64,000 nucleotides of DNA, taken from assembly GCA_029259635.1 (NCBI GenBank), contig JAJDEU010000047.1, forward strand, positions 17,371-81,370, given 5' to 3'. Positions 48,643-56,229 of the stretch are shown piece by piece (position 1 is the stretch's first letter; each line of letters starts with the position of its first letter). The position numbers and the translations under genes were made by a program. This stretch comes from Planctomycetota bacterium (lineage in GTDB: Bacteria; Planctomycetota; UBA1135; GCA-002686595). The notes under the pieces are model-generated. The model did not search any database. It was given only the letters and a program-made list of their open reading frames with translations, and had not been told where the DNA came from.

Positions 48643-48938
48643 CGAACCCGAAGGACCCACGGTGGCTGACCGAGGACGAGCAACGAGCACGAGTCAGAAT
48701 TGCGGCACTGACTCTGGAGGAGGACCTGATCACACGGATCGAGGCAGGCGACACCGACCTCGGCGAGGAGATCGAAAGCGTTCAGCGTGTCCTCAAGCGT
48801 GTCGGCCGCGAGCCGACCTACACCGAGTCGGTCTCGATCGCCGAGCACAAGCGCCGGCTCTCAGAGGCGCTCGCGCTCCACAAGCGAAAGCGGGACGCCG
48901 CGCTGGGGAGCGTGATCGACCAGGAGCGGACCGCGTGA
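48639..48938 (+). CDS. Small hypothetical helical protein
   Basis: 99 residues with GTG start in overlap. LTLEEDLITRIEAGDTDLGEEIESVQRVLKRVGREPTYTESVSIAEHKRRLSEALALHKRKRDAALG is mostly helical. No motif. Confidence 0.55.
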   Translation: MTNPKDPRWLTEDEQRARVRIAALTLEEDLITRIEAGDTDLGEEIESVQRVLKRVGREPTYTESVSIAEHKRRLSEALALHKRKRDAALGSVIDQERTA

Positions 48939-49633
48939 GGAAGAACAACTCCTCCAGAACGGTCGCCACGCGTCGAACTCCAGGCGGCGGCCCGCGCAAG
49001 AAACGTGGGCGGGTCGTTGCCGTCGACGGATACCTCTCGCGGACCAAGCAGCGAAAGCTCGTCGACGACTCGCGACTCCTCTACATGAGTCTCTGGCCTC
49101 ACCAGGAGCCGACCGGAGCGTGCGTGTTTCACGCGGTCGCGCTCCAGCTCCTGGGCGCGAAGCGACACGACCTGAATCTCATGCTTCAGGCTGGGTCGGC
49201 GTGGTGGCCTCGCCTCGACAAGTGGACCCTGAGTCCAGACGCCGGTGGCGCTCTCTTCGGCTACGAGTTCGCACCCGGCAAGACGGCACATGGGCTCAAG
49301 GACGGAGAGCTGGTGGAGGTCCTGCCGGAGATCCACGCTTGGCTCGGGATTCGGCACGAGGACAGGTCTGGGACGATCGTCGACCCAACGACCGGGACAT
49401 GGCCAGCGGCGAGCATGGAGCGCCACGGGGTCGACTGGCCGGGGCGGAAGCCGCCACCGTTCCTCTGGGAGCACACCAGCAGGCTCGACGAGAAATGGCC
49501 GCCGCCGTTCGCTCCCAGCTACCACCCCAGCGCCGAGGCCGCGGACGTCGTCACCTCGTTCGCGATCCGCGAGATCTACCCTCGGGTCGGAGAGGCGGTC
49601 GGGGTCGACTGGAAGCTCGTGGCTTTCGCATGA
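48935..49633 (+). CDS. Possible Cys-His-Asp hydrolase-like protein
   Basis: 232 residues with GTG start in a GTGA overlap. GACVFHAVALQLLGAKRHDLNLMLQAGS holds a Cys followed by a hydrophobic helix. HAWLGIRHEDRSGTIVDPTTGTW holds a His and an Asp in the order used by transglutaminase-like and papain-like folds (Cys...His...Asp). The basic N-terminus (RKNNSSRTVATRRTPGGGPRKKRGR) may bind nucleic acid or the cell surface. Activity is not proven; this is a pattern-based suggestion. Confidence 0.5.
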   Translation: MRKNNSSRTVATRRTPGGGPRKKRGRVVAVDGYLSRTKQRKLVDDSRLLYMSLWPHQEPTGACVFHAVALQLLGAKRHDLNLMLQAGSAWWPRLDKWTLSPDAGGALFGYEFAPGKTAHGLKDGELVEVLPEIHAWLGIRHEDRSGTIVDPTTGTWPAASMERHGVDWPGRKPPPFLWEHTSRLDEKWPPPFAPSYHPSAEAADVVTSFAIREIYPRVGEAVGVDWKLVAFA

Positions 49634-49875
49634 GCAAGAAGAAACTCGTCCAGTATCCAGAACACGAGAAGCTCCAGCTCGTGAAGGAGAAGACGCAGGC
49701 ATGCGGAGAGTTCCTCGACTGGCTCATTGAGGAGAAGGGCTGGGAGCCACGTGGCGGTGGGGGCGCGAACGTTCGGCGGCTACTCGCTGAGTTCTTCGAG
49801 ATCGACCAGGACCTGATCGAGCGCGAGAAAGAACACATGCTCGAATCGTGCAGGCTCCTCGGCGAAGCCCCTTGA
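49630..49875 (+). CDS. Small hypothetical protein
   Basis: 81 residues, ATG in an ATGA overlap. EHEKLQLVKEKTQACGEFLDWLIEEKGW.. then LLAEFFEIDQDLIEREKEHMLESCRLLG, helical and acidic. The LDWL-x-EEKG pattern is frequent in small phage proteins; function unknown. Confidence 0.6.
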   Translation: MSKKKLVQYPEHEKLQLVKEKTQACGEFLDWLIEEKGWEPRGGGGANVRRLLAEFFEIDQDLIEREKEHMLESCRLLGEAP

Positions 49876-50120
49876 CGGCCAAGGCCAGGTGGGTCGGGCT
49901 GAGCCGTGGCTGGCGCGATCCGAAGACCGGCCGCTGGACGTTCGAGCGCTGCGCAGCGAAATGCTACGCGAGGCCTGCGTGGCGAGTGGTTCGACACGGG
50001 TTACCGAACGTCATGCTCTGCTTCCACCACGCGAAGGTCGCGACCGGCCGACATGGACTCATGATCCGGCCAGAAGAAATTCCAGAAAACCCTCAACCCC
50101 GCCCGACCCGGTTCCGATAG
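49872..50120 (+). CDS. Small zinc-site hypothetical protein
   Basis: 82 residues, TTG start in a TTGA overlap. RWVGLSRGWRDPKTGRWTFERCAAKCYARPAWRVVRHGLPNVMLCFHHAKVATGRH has Cys/His positions (C..C...C..HH) similar to small HNH-like or zinc-finger proteins. Not assigned. Confidence 0.55.
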   Translation: MTAKARWVGLSRGWRDPKTGRWTFERCAAKCYARPAWRVVRHGLPNVMLCFHHAKVATGRHGLMIRPEEIPENPQPRPTRFR

Positions 50121-50136
50121 GTCGGTTGGAGGCAAC

Positions 50137-50412
50137 GTGCATGAACGAGAAGATCAGACGGGTGAGGGCGGCGATCGCCGCCGGGGCATACGACGAGAGG
50201 ACCCTGGAGGGAGAGCTGGCTCTCCACCTGGCGGCAGACAGGGTCCTGGCATTCTTGACCGAGTCGACGTCACGGGGCTGCGGGGATCGGTCCGGTGGCG
50301 CTGCCCATGCGGCCGAAACGGATTCACCGTAGCGGACCCGAACCAGGAGGAGCGCGTTGAGACCTGCCCCGACTGCAGGAAGGCGACGCTCCGATTCTGG
50401 CCTTCGGGCTAG
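50137..50412 (+). CDS. Overlapping zinc-ribbon frame
   Basis: GTG at 50137 opens a second frame whose C-terminal half is RVDVTGLRGSVRWRCPCGRNGFTVA then ETCPDCRKATLRFW, a clear ribbon. The N-terminal half is not convincing. The most economical reading is one gene with the FlgM-like helix joined by -1 shift to the ribbon, either by a frameshift or by sequence error. Confidence 0.45.
   Translation: MHEREDQTGEGGDRRRGIRREDPGGRAGSPPGGRQGPGILDRVDVTGLRGSVRWRCPCGRNGFTVADPNQEERVETCPDCRKATLRFWPSG
50141..50332 (+). CDS. Small protein with FlgM-like N-terminus
   Basis: 63 residues. NEKIRRVRAAIAAGAYDERTLEGELALHLAADRVLAFL resembles the conserved helix of FlgM-type anti-sigma factors (IRxxIAxGxY..), but it is too short to be certain. 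Beyond residue 45 it reads through an overlapping ribbon frame, so the C-terminus may not be real. Confidence 0.45.
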   Translation: MNEKIRRVRAAIAAGAYDERTLEGELALHLAADRVLAFLTESTSRGCGDRSGGAAHAAETDSP

Positions 50413-50471
50413 CAGGTCCGACGGGACCTGTAAAACGAACGGCCGCGGGGGTGTGTGTCCCGCGGCCGTTC
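50413..50471 (+). terminator. Two tandem hairpins before the initiator gene
   Basis: CAGGTCC-GACG-GGACCTG (50413-50430) is followed by GAACGGCCGCGGG (50437-50449) pairing with 50459-50471 around a GGTGTGTGT loop. The first stem begins with the base after the stop codon. Together they would isolate the initiator gene from the upstream operon. Confidence 0.7.
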
Positions 50472-50555
50472 AAGAAGGAGTGTCCCAGGTTGCGCGCCCA
50501 CGCTCGCCGGCACGGAACCGTTGTAGCACAAGGCGGGTGACAACGAGGTGGATCG

Positions 50556-51485
50556 GTGGCCAAGGCCAAGCCGATCAACGAGGCCGGCGTCGACCTGAAC
50601 GGTTGGCGAGATCGAGTCGCGTCCGAGGACGGACCGCCAAGCACGACGAGGCTCGTGCTCCTGGTGCTCTCGCTCTACATGAACCGGAAGGGCGGCTCCT
50701 GCCACCCGAAGGTCCCGACGATCGCGCTCGCGACCGGGCTCACGGAGCGCGCGGTGGGGATCCACCTGCGCGAAGCAGTCCGAGCTGGGTGGGTGGAGAT
50801 CGGACGACGGTCCGGCAAGCACTGGAGGCAGAACTCCTACCAGGCGACCTGGCCGTCACCCGAACGTGGTTCGGGTGATCGTGGTTCGGCCGATCGTGGT
50901 TCGGCTGATCCTGACGACGCCATGACCCGAACCACGTTCGGGTCACACCTATATAAACCACCCATTGAACCACCCAAGGGGATCGAGACGGTTGATCCCT
51001 CTCTGCTCCCTGGATACGCGTCCGGAGTTCAGCCCAGGGAGCCCCGTGTGCCGTCCGCTCCGGAGGAAGGCCCCCGGGCACCTGTTCCTCCCAAGCAGGC
51101 CCACACGCAGCGCCCAGGGCCCTCGCTTGAGGACGTGGTCAACGGGCTGCGGTCGACCTACCCCCACCCGGTGAATCGGGGCGGCCCGCGCCGGACGCCG
51201 AACCCGCTGGCGATCGAGGGGTGGCTCGGAGACAAGATCCGACTCGGGCACCTCGGGCCGGCGGACTACGCCAAGGTCCTGGCCGCAGCTGAGCGCGAGA
51301 AGGTCTTGGCCGAGCGGGACCCGGAGCGCTACCGAAAGGTGCTCCGGACTTGGATCAGGGAGGCGGCCTGGCAAGACCTGGTCGAAGACGAAGGCCTCGA
51401 CGGACCGGTGGTCCCGCCGCCAAGCGCCGGACCCAAATTCACGCCCGACGAGTGGGCCAACCGAAAGACGAAGGATCCCGAATGA
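50556..51485 (+). CDS. Replication initiator-like protein with internal iterons
   Basis: 309 residues, GTG start. The N-terminal about 95 residues are a winged-helix pattern: STTRLVLLVLSLYMNRKGGSCHPKVPTIALATGLTERAVGIHLREAVRAGWVEIGRRSGKHW, typical of phage initiators. Codons near residues 100-130 encode repeated ERGSGDRGSADRGSADP and contain DNA iterons, as in lambda O. The C-terminal third is charged and could contact the helicase encoded next. The stop overlaps the helicase start by 4 bases. Confidence 0.75.
   Translation: MAKAKPINEAGVDLNGWRDRVASEDGPPSTTRLVLLVLSLYMNRKGGSCHPKVPTIALATGLTERAVGIHLREAVRAGWVEIGRRSGKHWRQNSYQATWPSPERGSGDRGSADRGSADPDDAMTRTTFGSHLYKPPIEPPKGIETVDPSLLPGYASGVQPREPRVPSAPEEGPRAPVPPKQAHTQRPGPSLEDVVNGLRSTYPHPVNRGGPRRTPNPLAIEGWLGDKIRLGHLGPADYAKVLAAAEREKVLAERDPERYRKVLRTWIREAAWQDLVEDEGLDGPVVPPPSAGPKFTPDEWANRKTKDPE
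50858..50977. other. Candidate replication origin (iterons plus AT-rich stretch)
   Basis: Within the initiator gene: ACCCGAACGTGGTTCGGGT at 50858-50876, GATCGTGGTTCGG at 50877-50889 and 50892-50904, and the exact reverse complement of the first, ACCCGAACCACGTTCGGGT, at 50925-50943. Directly downstream is CTATATAAACCACCCATTGAA (split as AT-rich TATATAA at 50950), the most AT-rich short stretch nearby. The order iterons then AT-rich region inside an initiator gene matches lambda oriL/O arrangement. Confidence 0.7.
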
Positions 51486-52843
51486 GACCGGAACCACTGA
51501 TCAGCCGAACGCCTCCGAACAACCAGGAGGCAGAGCGCGCCGTCCTGGCTGGTCTCTTCGATCAGTTCCGTGGCATGGACACGCTGGAGGTCCCGATCAC
51601 ACCTGCCGACTTCTACTCGGTGTGGCACGCCACGATCTTCGAGAGCATGCTCTCGCTCCGTGAGCGAAAGATCCCGATCGAGCATATCGCTCTGAAGAAC
51701 GACCTGGTCCGGAGAGGGGTGGCCGTCGACACCGAGCGCGTCATGAACCTCCTGACCCTGGAGAACGACACCGTCCCGACCGCCGCGAACGTGAACTACT
51801 ACTCGCGGGTCGTCATTGCCATGAAGCGGAAGCGCGTCCTGATCGAAACGGGCGCGCGAATCTTGGAGCTCGGGTTCACCAACGGGAAGGTCAAAGAACT
51901 CTACTCGAAGGCGAGCGAGCTTCTCTTTACCGCCTCCCAAGACCGGTCTGCCCAGAAGATCGTGGACGGCGCTGGCATGGCGAAGGAGGTGTGGGATCAC
52001 CTCAACAACCCGAACCGGGAGCCGGGTGTCGTCTCTGGCTGGTTCGCGCTTGACCAGGTGATCCAGTGCTTCCGCCCTGGCGAAATGTCCGTGCTTGCGG
52101 CGCGGCCCTCCATGGGCAAGAGCGCGCTCATGAACTCGCTGCTGGTCGCCATGCTCAAACGCGGCGAGCGCGTCGGCTGCTGCTCCCTCGAAATGGATCG
52201 ACTCCAGCTGGCCTGCAACGCGATCGGCGCACAGGTCGGGGTCGACACGACGCGGATCCGCCGCGGGGTCTTCGGCGAGGTTGAGCCAGGGCGGTTCGAC
52301 GACGCGGTTGCAAAGCGCGAGACCAGCCTGACGATCGACGGCGTGGAGTGGCTCGCGGAGTTCGGGGACCGGCTCGCGATCTTCGACGGCGAAGCCTACA
52401 ACGTCACCGACCTGTCCCGAGTCCTTGAGCGCATGGTCACCCAGAACCAGGTCCGGTTCGTGGCGATCGACTACATGCAGCTGCTGGACGGCGGCGACGT
52501 CTCGCGCGGCCTCGGTCGCTACGCCGAGGTCACCGAGATCAGCAAGGGCCTCAAGCGACTCGCGAAGCGCTTGAAGATCCACGTCATGGTCCTGGCGCAG
52601 CTCAACCGCAAGGTCGAAGAGCGTCGCGACAAGAAGCCGATCATGGCGGACCTTCGCGACTCGGGGCAGGTGGAGCAGGACGCGGACGTGATCATGCTCC
52701 TGCACCGGCCCGAATACTACTGGCCGGACAAGGAGGACCTGGCAGGGCTCGGGATCCTCAACGTGGCGAAGAATAGAAACGGCCCGACCGGCGTGGTCAG
52801 GCTGGCCTTCACGAAGCGATTCACGAGATTTGAACCCGAATAA
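51482..52843 (+). CDS. DnaB-type replicative helicase
   Basis: 453 residues, ATG in the ATGA overlap with the initiator. NNQEAERAVLAGLF is the usual DnaB N-terminus; Walker A is ARPSMGKS (207-214) after VSGWFALDQVIQCFRPGEMSVLA; FVAIDYMQLLDGG, LKRLAKRLKIHVMVLAQLNRKVEERRDKKPIMADLRDSGQVEQDADVIMLLHR are all canonical helicase motifs. It unwinds DNA at the fork. Next to the initiator with internal iterons, this is an O/P-like replication pair. Confidence 0.95.
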   Translation: MRPEPLISRTPPNNQEAERAVLAGLFDQFRGMDTLEVPITPADFYSVWHATIFESMLSLRERKIPIEHIALKNDLVRRGVAVDTERVMNLLTLENDTVPTAANVNYYSRVVIAMKRKRVLIETGARILELGFTNGKVKELYSKASELLFTASQDRSAQKIVDGAGMAKEVWDHLNNPNREPGVVSGWFALDQVIQCFRPGEMSVLAARPSMGKSALMNSLLVAMLKRGERVGCCSLEMDRLQLACNAIGAQVGVDTTRIRRGVFGEVEPGRFDDAVAKRETSLTIDGVEWLAEFGDRLAIFDGEAYNVTDLSRVLERMVTQNQVRFVAIDYMQLLDGGDVSRGLGRYAEVTEISKGLKRLAKRLKIHVMVLAQLNRKVEERRDKKPIMADLRDSGQVEQDADVIMLLHRPEYYWPDKEDLAGLGILNVAKNRNGPTGVVRLAFTKRFTRFEPE

Positions 52844-52856
52844 TTCACGCTATACT
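52830..52856 (+). promoter_or_regulatory. Promoter TTGAAC-15-TATACT
   Basis: TTGAAC at 52830-52835 and TATACT at 52851-52856, overlapping the helicase stop and 20 bases before the HNH start. Spacing is short at 15 bases, but the -10 is the best sigma-70 match in the window. Confidence 0.55.
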
Positions 52857-52876
52857 GAACCGGAATAGGAGGCGTC

Positions 52877-53434
52877 ATGAGAGAGCGCTGGAGGCCAGTG
52901 GTTGGATTCAAGGGGTTCTACGAGGTGAGCAACATGGGGGGGGTCAGATCCGTGGACCGTGTCATTCGCTGCGGAAGCGTGAGGGCGGACGGAACGAAGG
53001 ACGCCAGGCTCTTCCTTGGCAGACCGATTAGGCAATCAACGCTGCCCAAGTGCGGCCACAAGAAGGTCGGACTCTGGAAGAGGGGTGTCGAGAAAACCTG
53101 CCGAGTTCACCGGCTCGTCATGGCAGCGTTCGTCGGCCCATGCCCGAAGAACAAAGAGGTCGCACACGAGGACGGAGACCCGGCGAACAACAGGCTGAAG
53201 AACCTCTCCTACAAGACGCACACAGAGAACCAGCGCGACATGCGCCGACACGGGACAGCGCCGCGAGGCGAGAGGAACGCGCACGCTCTCCTGACAGCCG
53301 CGAAGGTCCGCGAGATCAGGAGGCGCGCGAAGAAGGGGCCACACGGAATCAAGGCCAAGCTCGCAGAGGAGTTCGGTGTGGCGAGGTCGACAATCACTGC
53401 CGTCGTGAAGCGACGAAACTGGAAGCACATTTAG
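52877..53434 (+). CDS. HNH endonuclease (NUMOD4-type), copy 2
   Basis: 185 residues. WRPVVGFKGFYEVSNMGGVRSVDR is NUMOD4; the HNH core is CRVHRLVMAAFVGPCPKNKEVAHEDGDPANNRLKNLSYKTHTENQRD; the C-terminus IKAKLAEEFGVARSTITAVVKRRNWK is a helix-turn-helix. Related to the gene at 23257. A homing-type element with its own promoter inserted after the helicase. Confidence 0.85.
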   Translation: MRERWRPVVGFKGFYEVSNMGGVRSVDRVIRCGSVRADGTKDARLFLGRPIRQSTLPKCGHKKVGLWKRGVEKTCRVHRLVMAAFVGPCPKNKEVAHEDGDPANNRLKNLSYKTHTENQRDMRRHGTAPRGERNAHALLTAAKVREIRRRAKKGPHGIKAKLAEEFGVARSTITAVVKRRNWKHI

Positions 53435-53448
53435 CCAGAGGAGGCCCA

Positions 53449-53796
53449 ATGAAAGATCTGAGTAGGATCTCAACGAAGGAACTGATAGCCGAGTTAGAAA
53501 GCAGGGACGCGTGGCCACCGGCCGCCGAGGTGACCGAGAAGAACGACGGCTCGATATCCGTCCACGCCCTTGAGGGCGAAGACCGATTCAGCCGGCGGCT
53601 GCAGATAACCGCTGGGTTACCCGGCGGAAAGACTCGAAGAATTATCTTCCCGCTTCCGTGGCTCGCGCAGGTCGTTGCGATCGCGTTCCGGGAGGCGGGT
53701 GCCTCGACGTTCAGGTTCTCCCGCCGGTCTGGCAGACACCAAGTCTCTGCGCACGGGAAACACGACGTTCGCGAGTTCGCAGGGAAGCTCCTATGA
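53449..53796 (+). CDS. Small hypothetical protein
   Basis: 115 residues behind AGAGGAGG. KDLSRISTKELIAELESRDAW.., beta-rich middle ISVHALEGEDRFSRRLQITAGLPGGKTRRIIFPLPWLAQVVAIAFREAGASTFRFSRRSG. The terminal part is basic. Stop in an ATGA overlap with the next gene. Codon use is less extreme than its neighbours, as expected beside a mobile element. Confidence 0.6.
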   Translation: MKDLSRISTKELIAELESRDAWPPAAEVTEKNDGSISVHALEGEDRFSRRLQITAGLPGGKTRRIIFPLPWLAQVVAIAFREAGASTFRFSRRSGRHQVSAHGKHDVREFAGKLL

Positions 53797-54167
53797 AGCG
53801 CGGCTACACCCTGATCAAGGAGGAGCGCCTTCGTCAGACGAAGGAGGAGGGCTGGGACGCGGCGCACGACGACGACCACAGCAAGGACGAACTCGCCTGG
53901 GCGGCCGTCTGCTACGCGGCCCCCGACAACGTCTACGTCATGCGCCAGGGATCGGGAGGGATCGGGCACGTCGTCTTCGCAGACCCGTGGCCCTGGTCAA
54001 GCCAGTGGGACAAGCGCCCCACCACGTTCGACCGCAAGGGCTACCGAAGGCGCGAGCCGACACCCGAGGAGCGGCTTCGCTGCCTGGTCAAGGCCGGCGC
54101 GCTGATCGCTGCCGAGATCGACAGGCTCCAGCGGGAGGGGGCAGCCAATGGCCAGGAAGGTCCGTAA
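53793..54167 (+). CDS. Conserved small phage protein
   Basis: 124 residues. TLIKEERLRQTKEEGWDAAHDDDHSKDELAWAAVCYAAPDNVYVM..WPWSSQWDKRP..RLRCLVKAGALIAAEIDRLQRE. The HDD-x-H pattern followed by LVKAGALIAAEIDRL is common to small phage proteins, whose function is unknown. ATGA start overlap. Confidence 0.75.
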   Translation: MKRGYTLIKEERLRQTKEEGWDAAHDDDHSKDELAWAAVCYAAPDNVYVMRQGSGGIGHVVFADPWPWSSQWDKRPTTFDRKGYRRREPTPEERLRCLVKAGALIAAEIDRLQREGAANGQEGP

Positions 54168-54432
54168 GGCGAAGAAGAAGAAGCTCGTCAGGCCGAGGCC
54201 CGCGCCGAAGGTCGAACCGCTCTCGTGGTGGAGGCCGTGCCGCTACAGCAAGAAGAGCGTCCTCGTCGACACGCCTCGCGGCCCGTGCGAGATCAGCCTC
54301 ACGAAGACCGGTATCAACGTGCGGGCGATCGAATCGAATGACGCGCGGAAGCACCTACCGCTCTGGTCGGTGCGTCCGGTCGTCGCCAACTCGGTCGACC
54401 TGTGTTTCACGCCGAGGAGCGAGCACATTTGA
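54148..54432 (+). CDS. Basic small hypothetical protein
   Basis: 94 residues, overlapping the previous gene by 20 bases. The N-terminus is very basic (RKVRKAKKKKLVRPRP). A central beta segment SVLVDTPRGPCEISLTKTGINVRAIESN. Could bind nucleic acid. No family recognised. Confidence 0.55.
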   Translation: MARKVRKAKKKKLVRPRPAPKVEPLSWWRPCRYSKKSVLVDTPRGPCEISLTKTGINVRAIESNDARKHLPLWSVRPVVANSVDLCFTPRSEHI

Positions 54433-54463
54433 ACGCCAAGACACAAACCACCAAGGAGACCGC

Positions 54464-54733
54464 ATGAACGGACAGAAGGAGTATCTCGTGTTGACCAACA
54501 GCGAAGACGGTGACGTGCGCCTACGCGTCGTCGGAGAGGAGGCTCTCGTCGAGGAGCTTCGTGAGGACGAACCCGACTGGAACGAGTTCGTCACGGTGAA
54601 GGACATTCACGACCGCGGACCTGGCGGCTGGGACTTCGCCAACGAAGGGAAGCGCGGCTCGCTGATCGTCCGCGTGGACGGCGTCGTGATCCCGAAGCCT
54701 GTCCAGGCCGTGACGGACTGGAGGCTCTCGTGA
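54464..54733 (+). CDS. Small hypothetical protein
   Basis: 89 residues behind AAGGAG. QKEYLVLTNSEDGDVRLRVVGEEALVEELREDEPDWNEFVTVKDIHDRGPGGWDFAN..GSLIVRVDGVVIPKPVQAVTDW, a beta-rich fold. The GTGA overlap links it to the next gene. Confidence 0.6.
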   Translation: MNGQKEYLVLTNSEDGDVRLRVVGEEALVEELREDEPDWNEFVTVKDIHDRGPGGWDFANEGKRGSLIVRVDGVVIPKPVQAVTDWRLS

Positions 54734-55527
54734 GAGACGGATTCGCCATGAGCAAGATCACCAGCGGCATGAAGGGACCAACCGTCCTCGAATGGAACGA
54801 GTCGCACCCGATCGGGACGAAGGTCTTCTACTGGCCTGGTATCCGGGAGGGCCCCGGCATTCCGAGCGAGACTCGTTCGACCGCGTGGGACCTGTGCGGC
54901 AGCCCGGTCGTCATGCTCAAGGGACGGGCCGGCGGGATTGCGCTCACGCACGTCGAGGTCGCCGTCCTCAAGAAGCAGGTCTGCAAGGAGCCAGGCTGCG
55001 CTGACGGGACGATCACGGAACGTGGCTGCCAGGGGACAGAGGAGCTGAGGAGGGACGGGCTTGAGTGCGGTGTCCTCGAAGACCTTCACCCGACCGACGG
55101 CCACGAGTTCGAGTGGGACGGAGATCCTCCAGAGGTCTACAACTGCCCCGCCTGCAACCCGGAGAAGCTGACCGGCAAGGGGCTGACCTACGTCGCGGTC
55201 GGAAACGGGAAGGCCTGCGTGCTGGACTCGGAGTGCGGCTACCTCCTGTTGCAGCTGTCGGAGGTCGGTGGGTGCCCTGAAGACGTCGGCTTGGACTTCA
55301 ACGAGGACGAGGGAATCTGGAAGGGCGTCGTGAAAGTCTGGACGCACCGCAGCTGGGAGGGCGAGCACGACGAGGGCTTCAGCGTCGTCGGCGAGTGGGA
55401 GGAGGTTGAGTCCTACCCCGAGCCGCCGTGCGACCTGGTCGCCGAGGGCGACTGCACAGGCATGCTCAAGGCGCGCGGAGCTGAGGACGCCTGGGCCTGC
55501 GACGCTCACGCGGGGCAGATCGCATGA
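54730..55527 (+). CDS. Hypothetical Cys-rich protein
   Basis: 265 residues, GTG start in an overlap. It alternates beta segments (TKVFYWPGIREGPG, GGIALTHVEVAVL) with Cys pairs CKEPGCADGTITERGCQG, CPACNPE, CVLDSECGYLL and CTGMLKARG...CDAHAG, giving three or more possible metal sites. The C-terminal CDLVAEGDCTG..WACDAH resembles zinc fingers. No family recognised. Confidence 0.55.
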   Translation: MRDGFAMSKITSGMKGPTVLEWNESHPIGTKVFYWPGIREGPGIPSETRSTAWDLCGSPVVMLKGRAGGIALTHVEVAVLKKQVCKEPGCADGTITERGCQGTEELRRDGLECGVLEDLHPTDGHEFEWDGDPPEVYNCPACNPEKLTGKGLTYVAVGNGKACVLDSECGYLLLQLSEVGGCPEDVGLDFNEDEGIWKGVVKVWTHRSWEGEHDEGFSVVGEWEEVESYPEPPCDLVAEGDCTGMLKARGAEDAWACDAHAGQIA

Positions 55528-55676
55528 GCTGGTCTCGATACAACGCGATCGTCACCAAGGAGCTTCAAAGGAGGGGATTCAAGTCTCACTACCCGCAGAG
55601 GGTCTACGACGCGTTCTTGGACGGCGCACCTGCGTCGGCCGGCGCGGACGCTGCCGTGATCGGCTGGGCAACGTGA
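55524..55676 (+). CDS. Tiny hypothetical protein
   Basis: 50 residues, ATG in an ATGA overlap, stop in a GTGA overlap. SWSRYNAIVTKELQRRGFKSHYPQRVYDAFLDGAPASAGADAAVIGWAT. A short helical protein; support comes from the overlap chain. Confidence 0.6.
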   Translation: MSWSRYNAIVTKELQRRGFKSHYPQRVYDAFLDGAPASAGADAAVIGWAT

Positions 55677-55873
55677 GCTTCCACGAGTATCAGGAGAGCC
55701 GTCAGCTCGAACGCGCAGACGTCTCCTTCTACGGCCTGATCATGGCCGCCATGCGGCGCGCGGACACGGACAACCTCCAGCTCCTGCGTGGAGCGTTCCC
55801 CAAGGTGTGGGACGAGCTTCAGGCTCGCTACCACGCACCTGGAGGGATCCTCCAGGGCGAGCGGCAGGCGTGA
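55673..55873 (+). CDS. Small hypothetical protein
   Basis: 66 residues, GTG start in a GTGA overlap. SFHEYQESRQLERADVSFYGLIMAAMRRADTDNLQLLRGAFPKVWDELQARYHAPGGI. The ADVSFYGLIMAAMRRADTDNLQLLRGAFPKVWDEL pattern is found in small phage proteins of unknown role. Confidence 0.65.
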   Translation: MSFHEYQESRQLERADVSFYGLIMAAMRRADTDNLQLLRGAFPKVWDELQARYHAPGGILQGERQA

Positions 55874-56229
55874 CCGCGATCGTCACCGGGTCGCGCGTCT
55901 ACGGATACCCGACGGAGGAGAGCGACCTTGACGTGGTCGTTCTCCTCTCGGCGGCAGACGTCGATCGAGTCGTGACCGCGCTGGGGCTCGTGGTCCCGAA
56001 GGACCAGGACGACAACGCTTACCCGACGCTCCAGTTCAAGCAGGGCAAGCTGAACCTGATCATGGAGACAGACCCGGACCGGTTCGAGATCTGGAGCCGC
56101 GGGACGCAGACGCTGAAGGCCATGGCACCAGTCAAGCGCGACCAGGCCGTTGCCCTCTTCAAGCAGCTCCGCGCGCAGCAGACGCAGGGCGACAAGTTCA
56201 CGTTCCCAGAGGGGAGGAGGCGGACATGA
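55870..56229 (+). CDS. Nucleotidyltransferase-like protein
   Basis: 119 residues with GTG start. VTGSRVYGYPTEESDLDVVVLL matches the GS-x-x-x-G..SD-x-D signature of the MNT-type nucleotidyltransferase fold. A second Asp downstream is not obvious. Such enzymes transfer nucleotides to proteins or small molecules; here a target is unknown. KFTF (109-112) appears in QGDKFTFPEG near the C-terminus. ATGA overlap joins it to the next gene. Confidence 0.65.
   Translation: MTAIVTGSRVYGYPTEESDLDVVVLLSAADVDRVVTALGLVVPKDQDDNAYPTLQFKQGKLNLIMETDPDRFEIWSRGTQTLKAMAPVKRDQAVALFKQLRAQQTQGDKFTFPEGRRRT

Noticed and set aside
54730..55527. Reading the Cys-rich protein as a DnaJ-type chaperone
   Set aside because: Cys spacing is irregular and there is no J-domain HPD motif.
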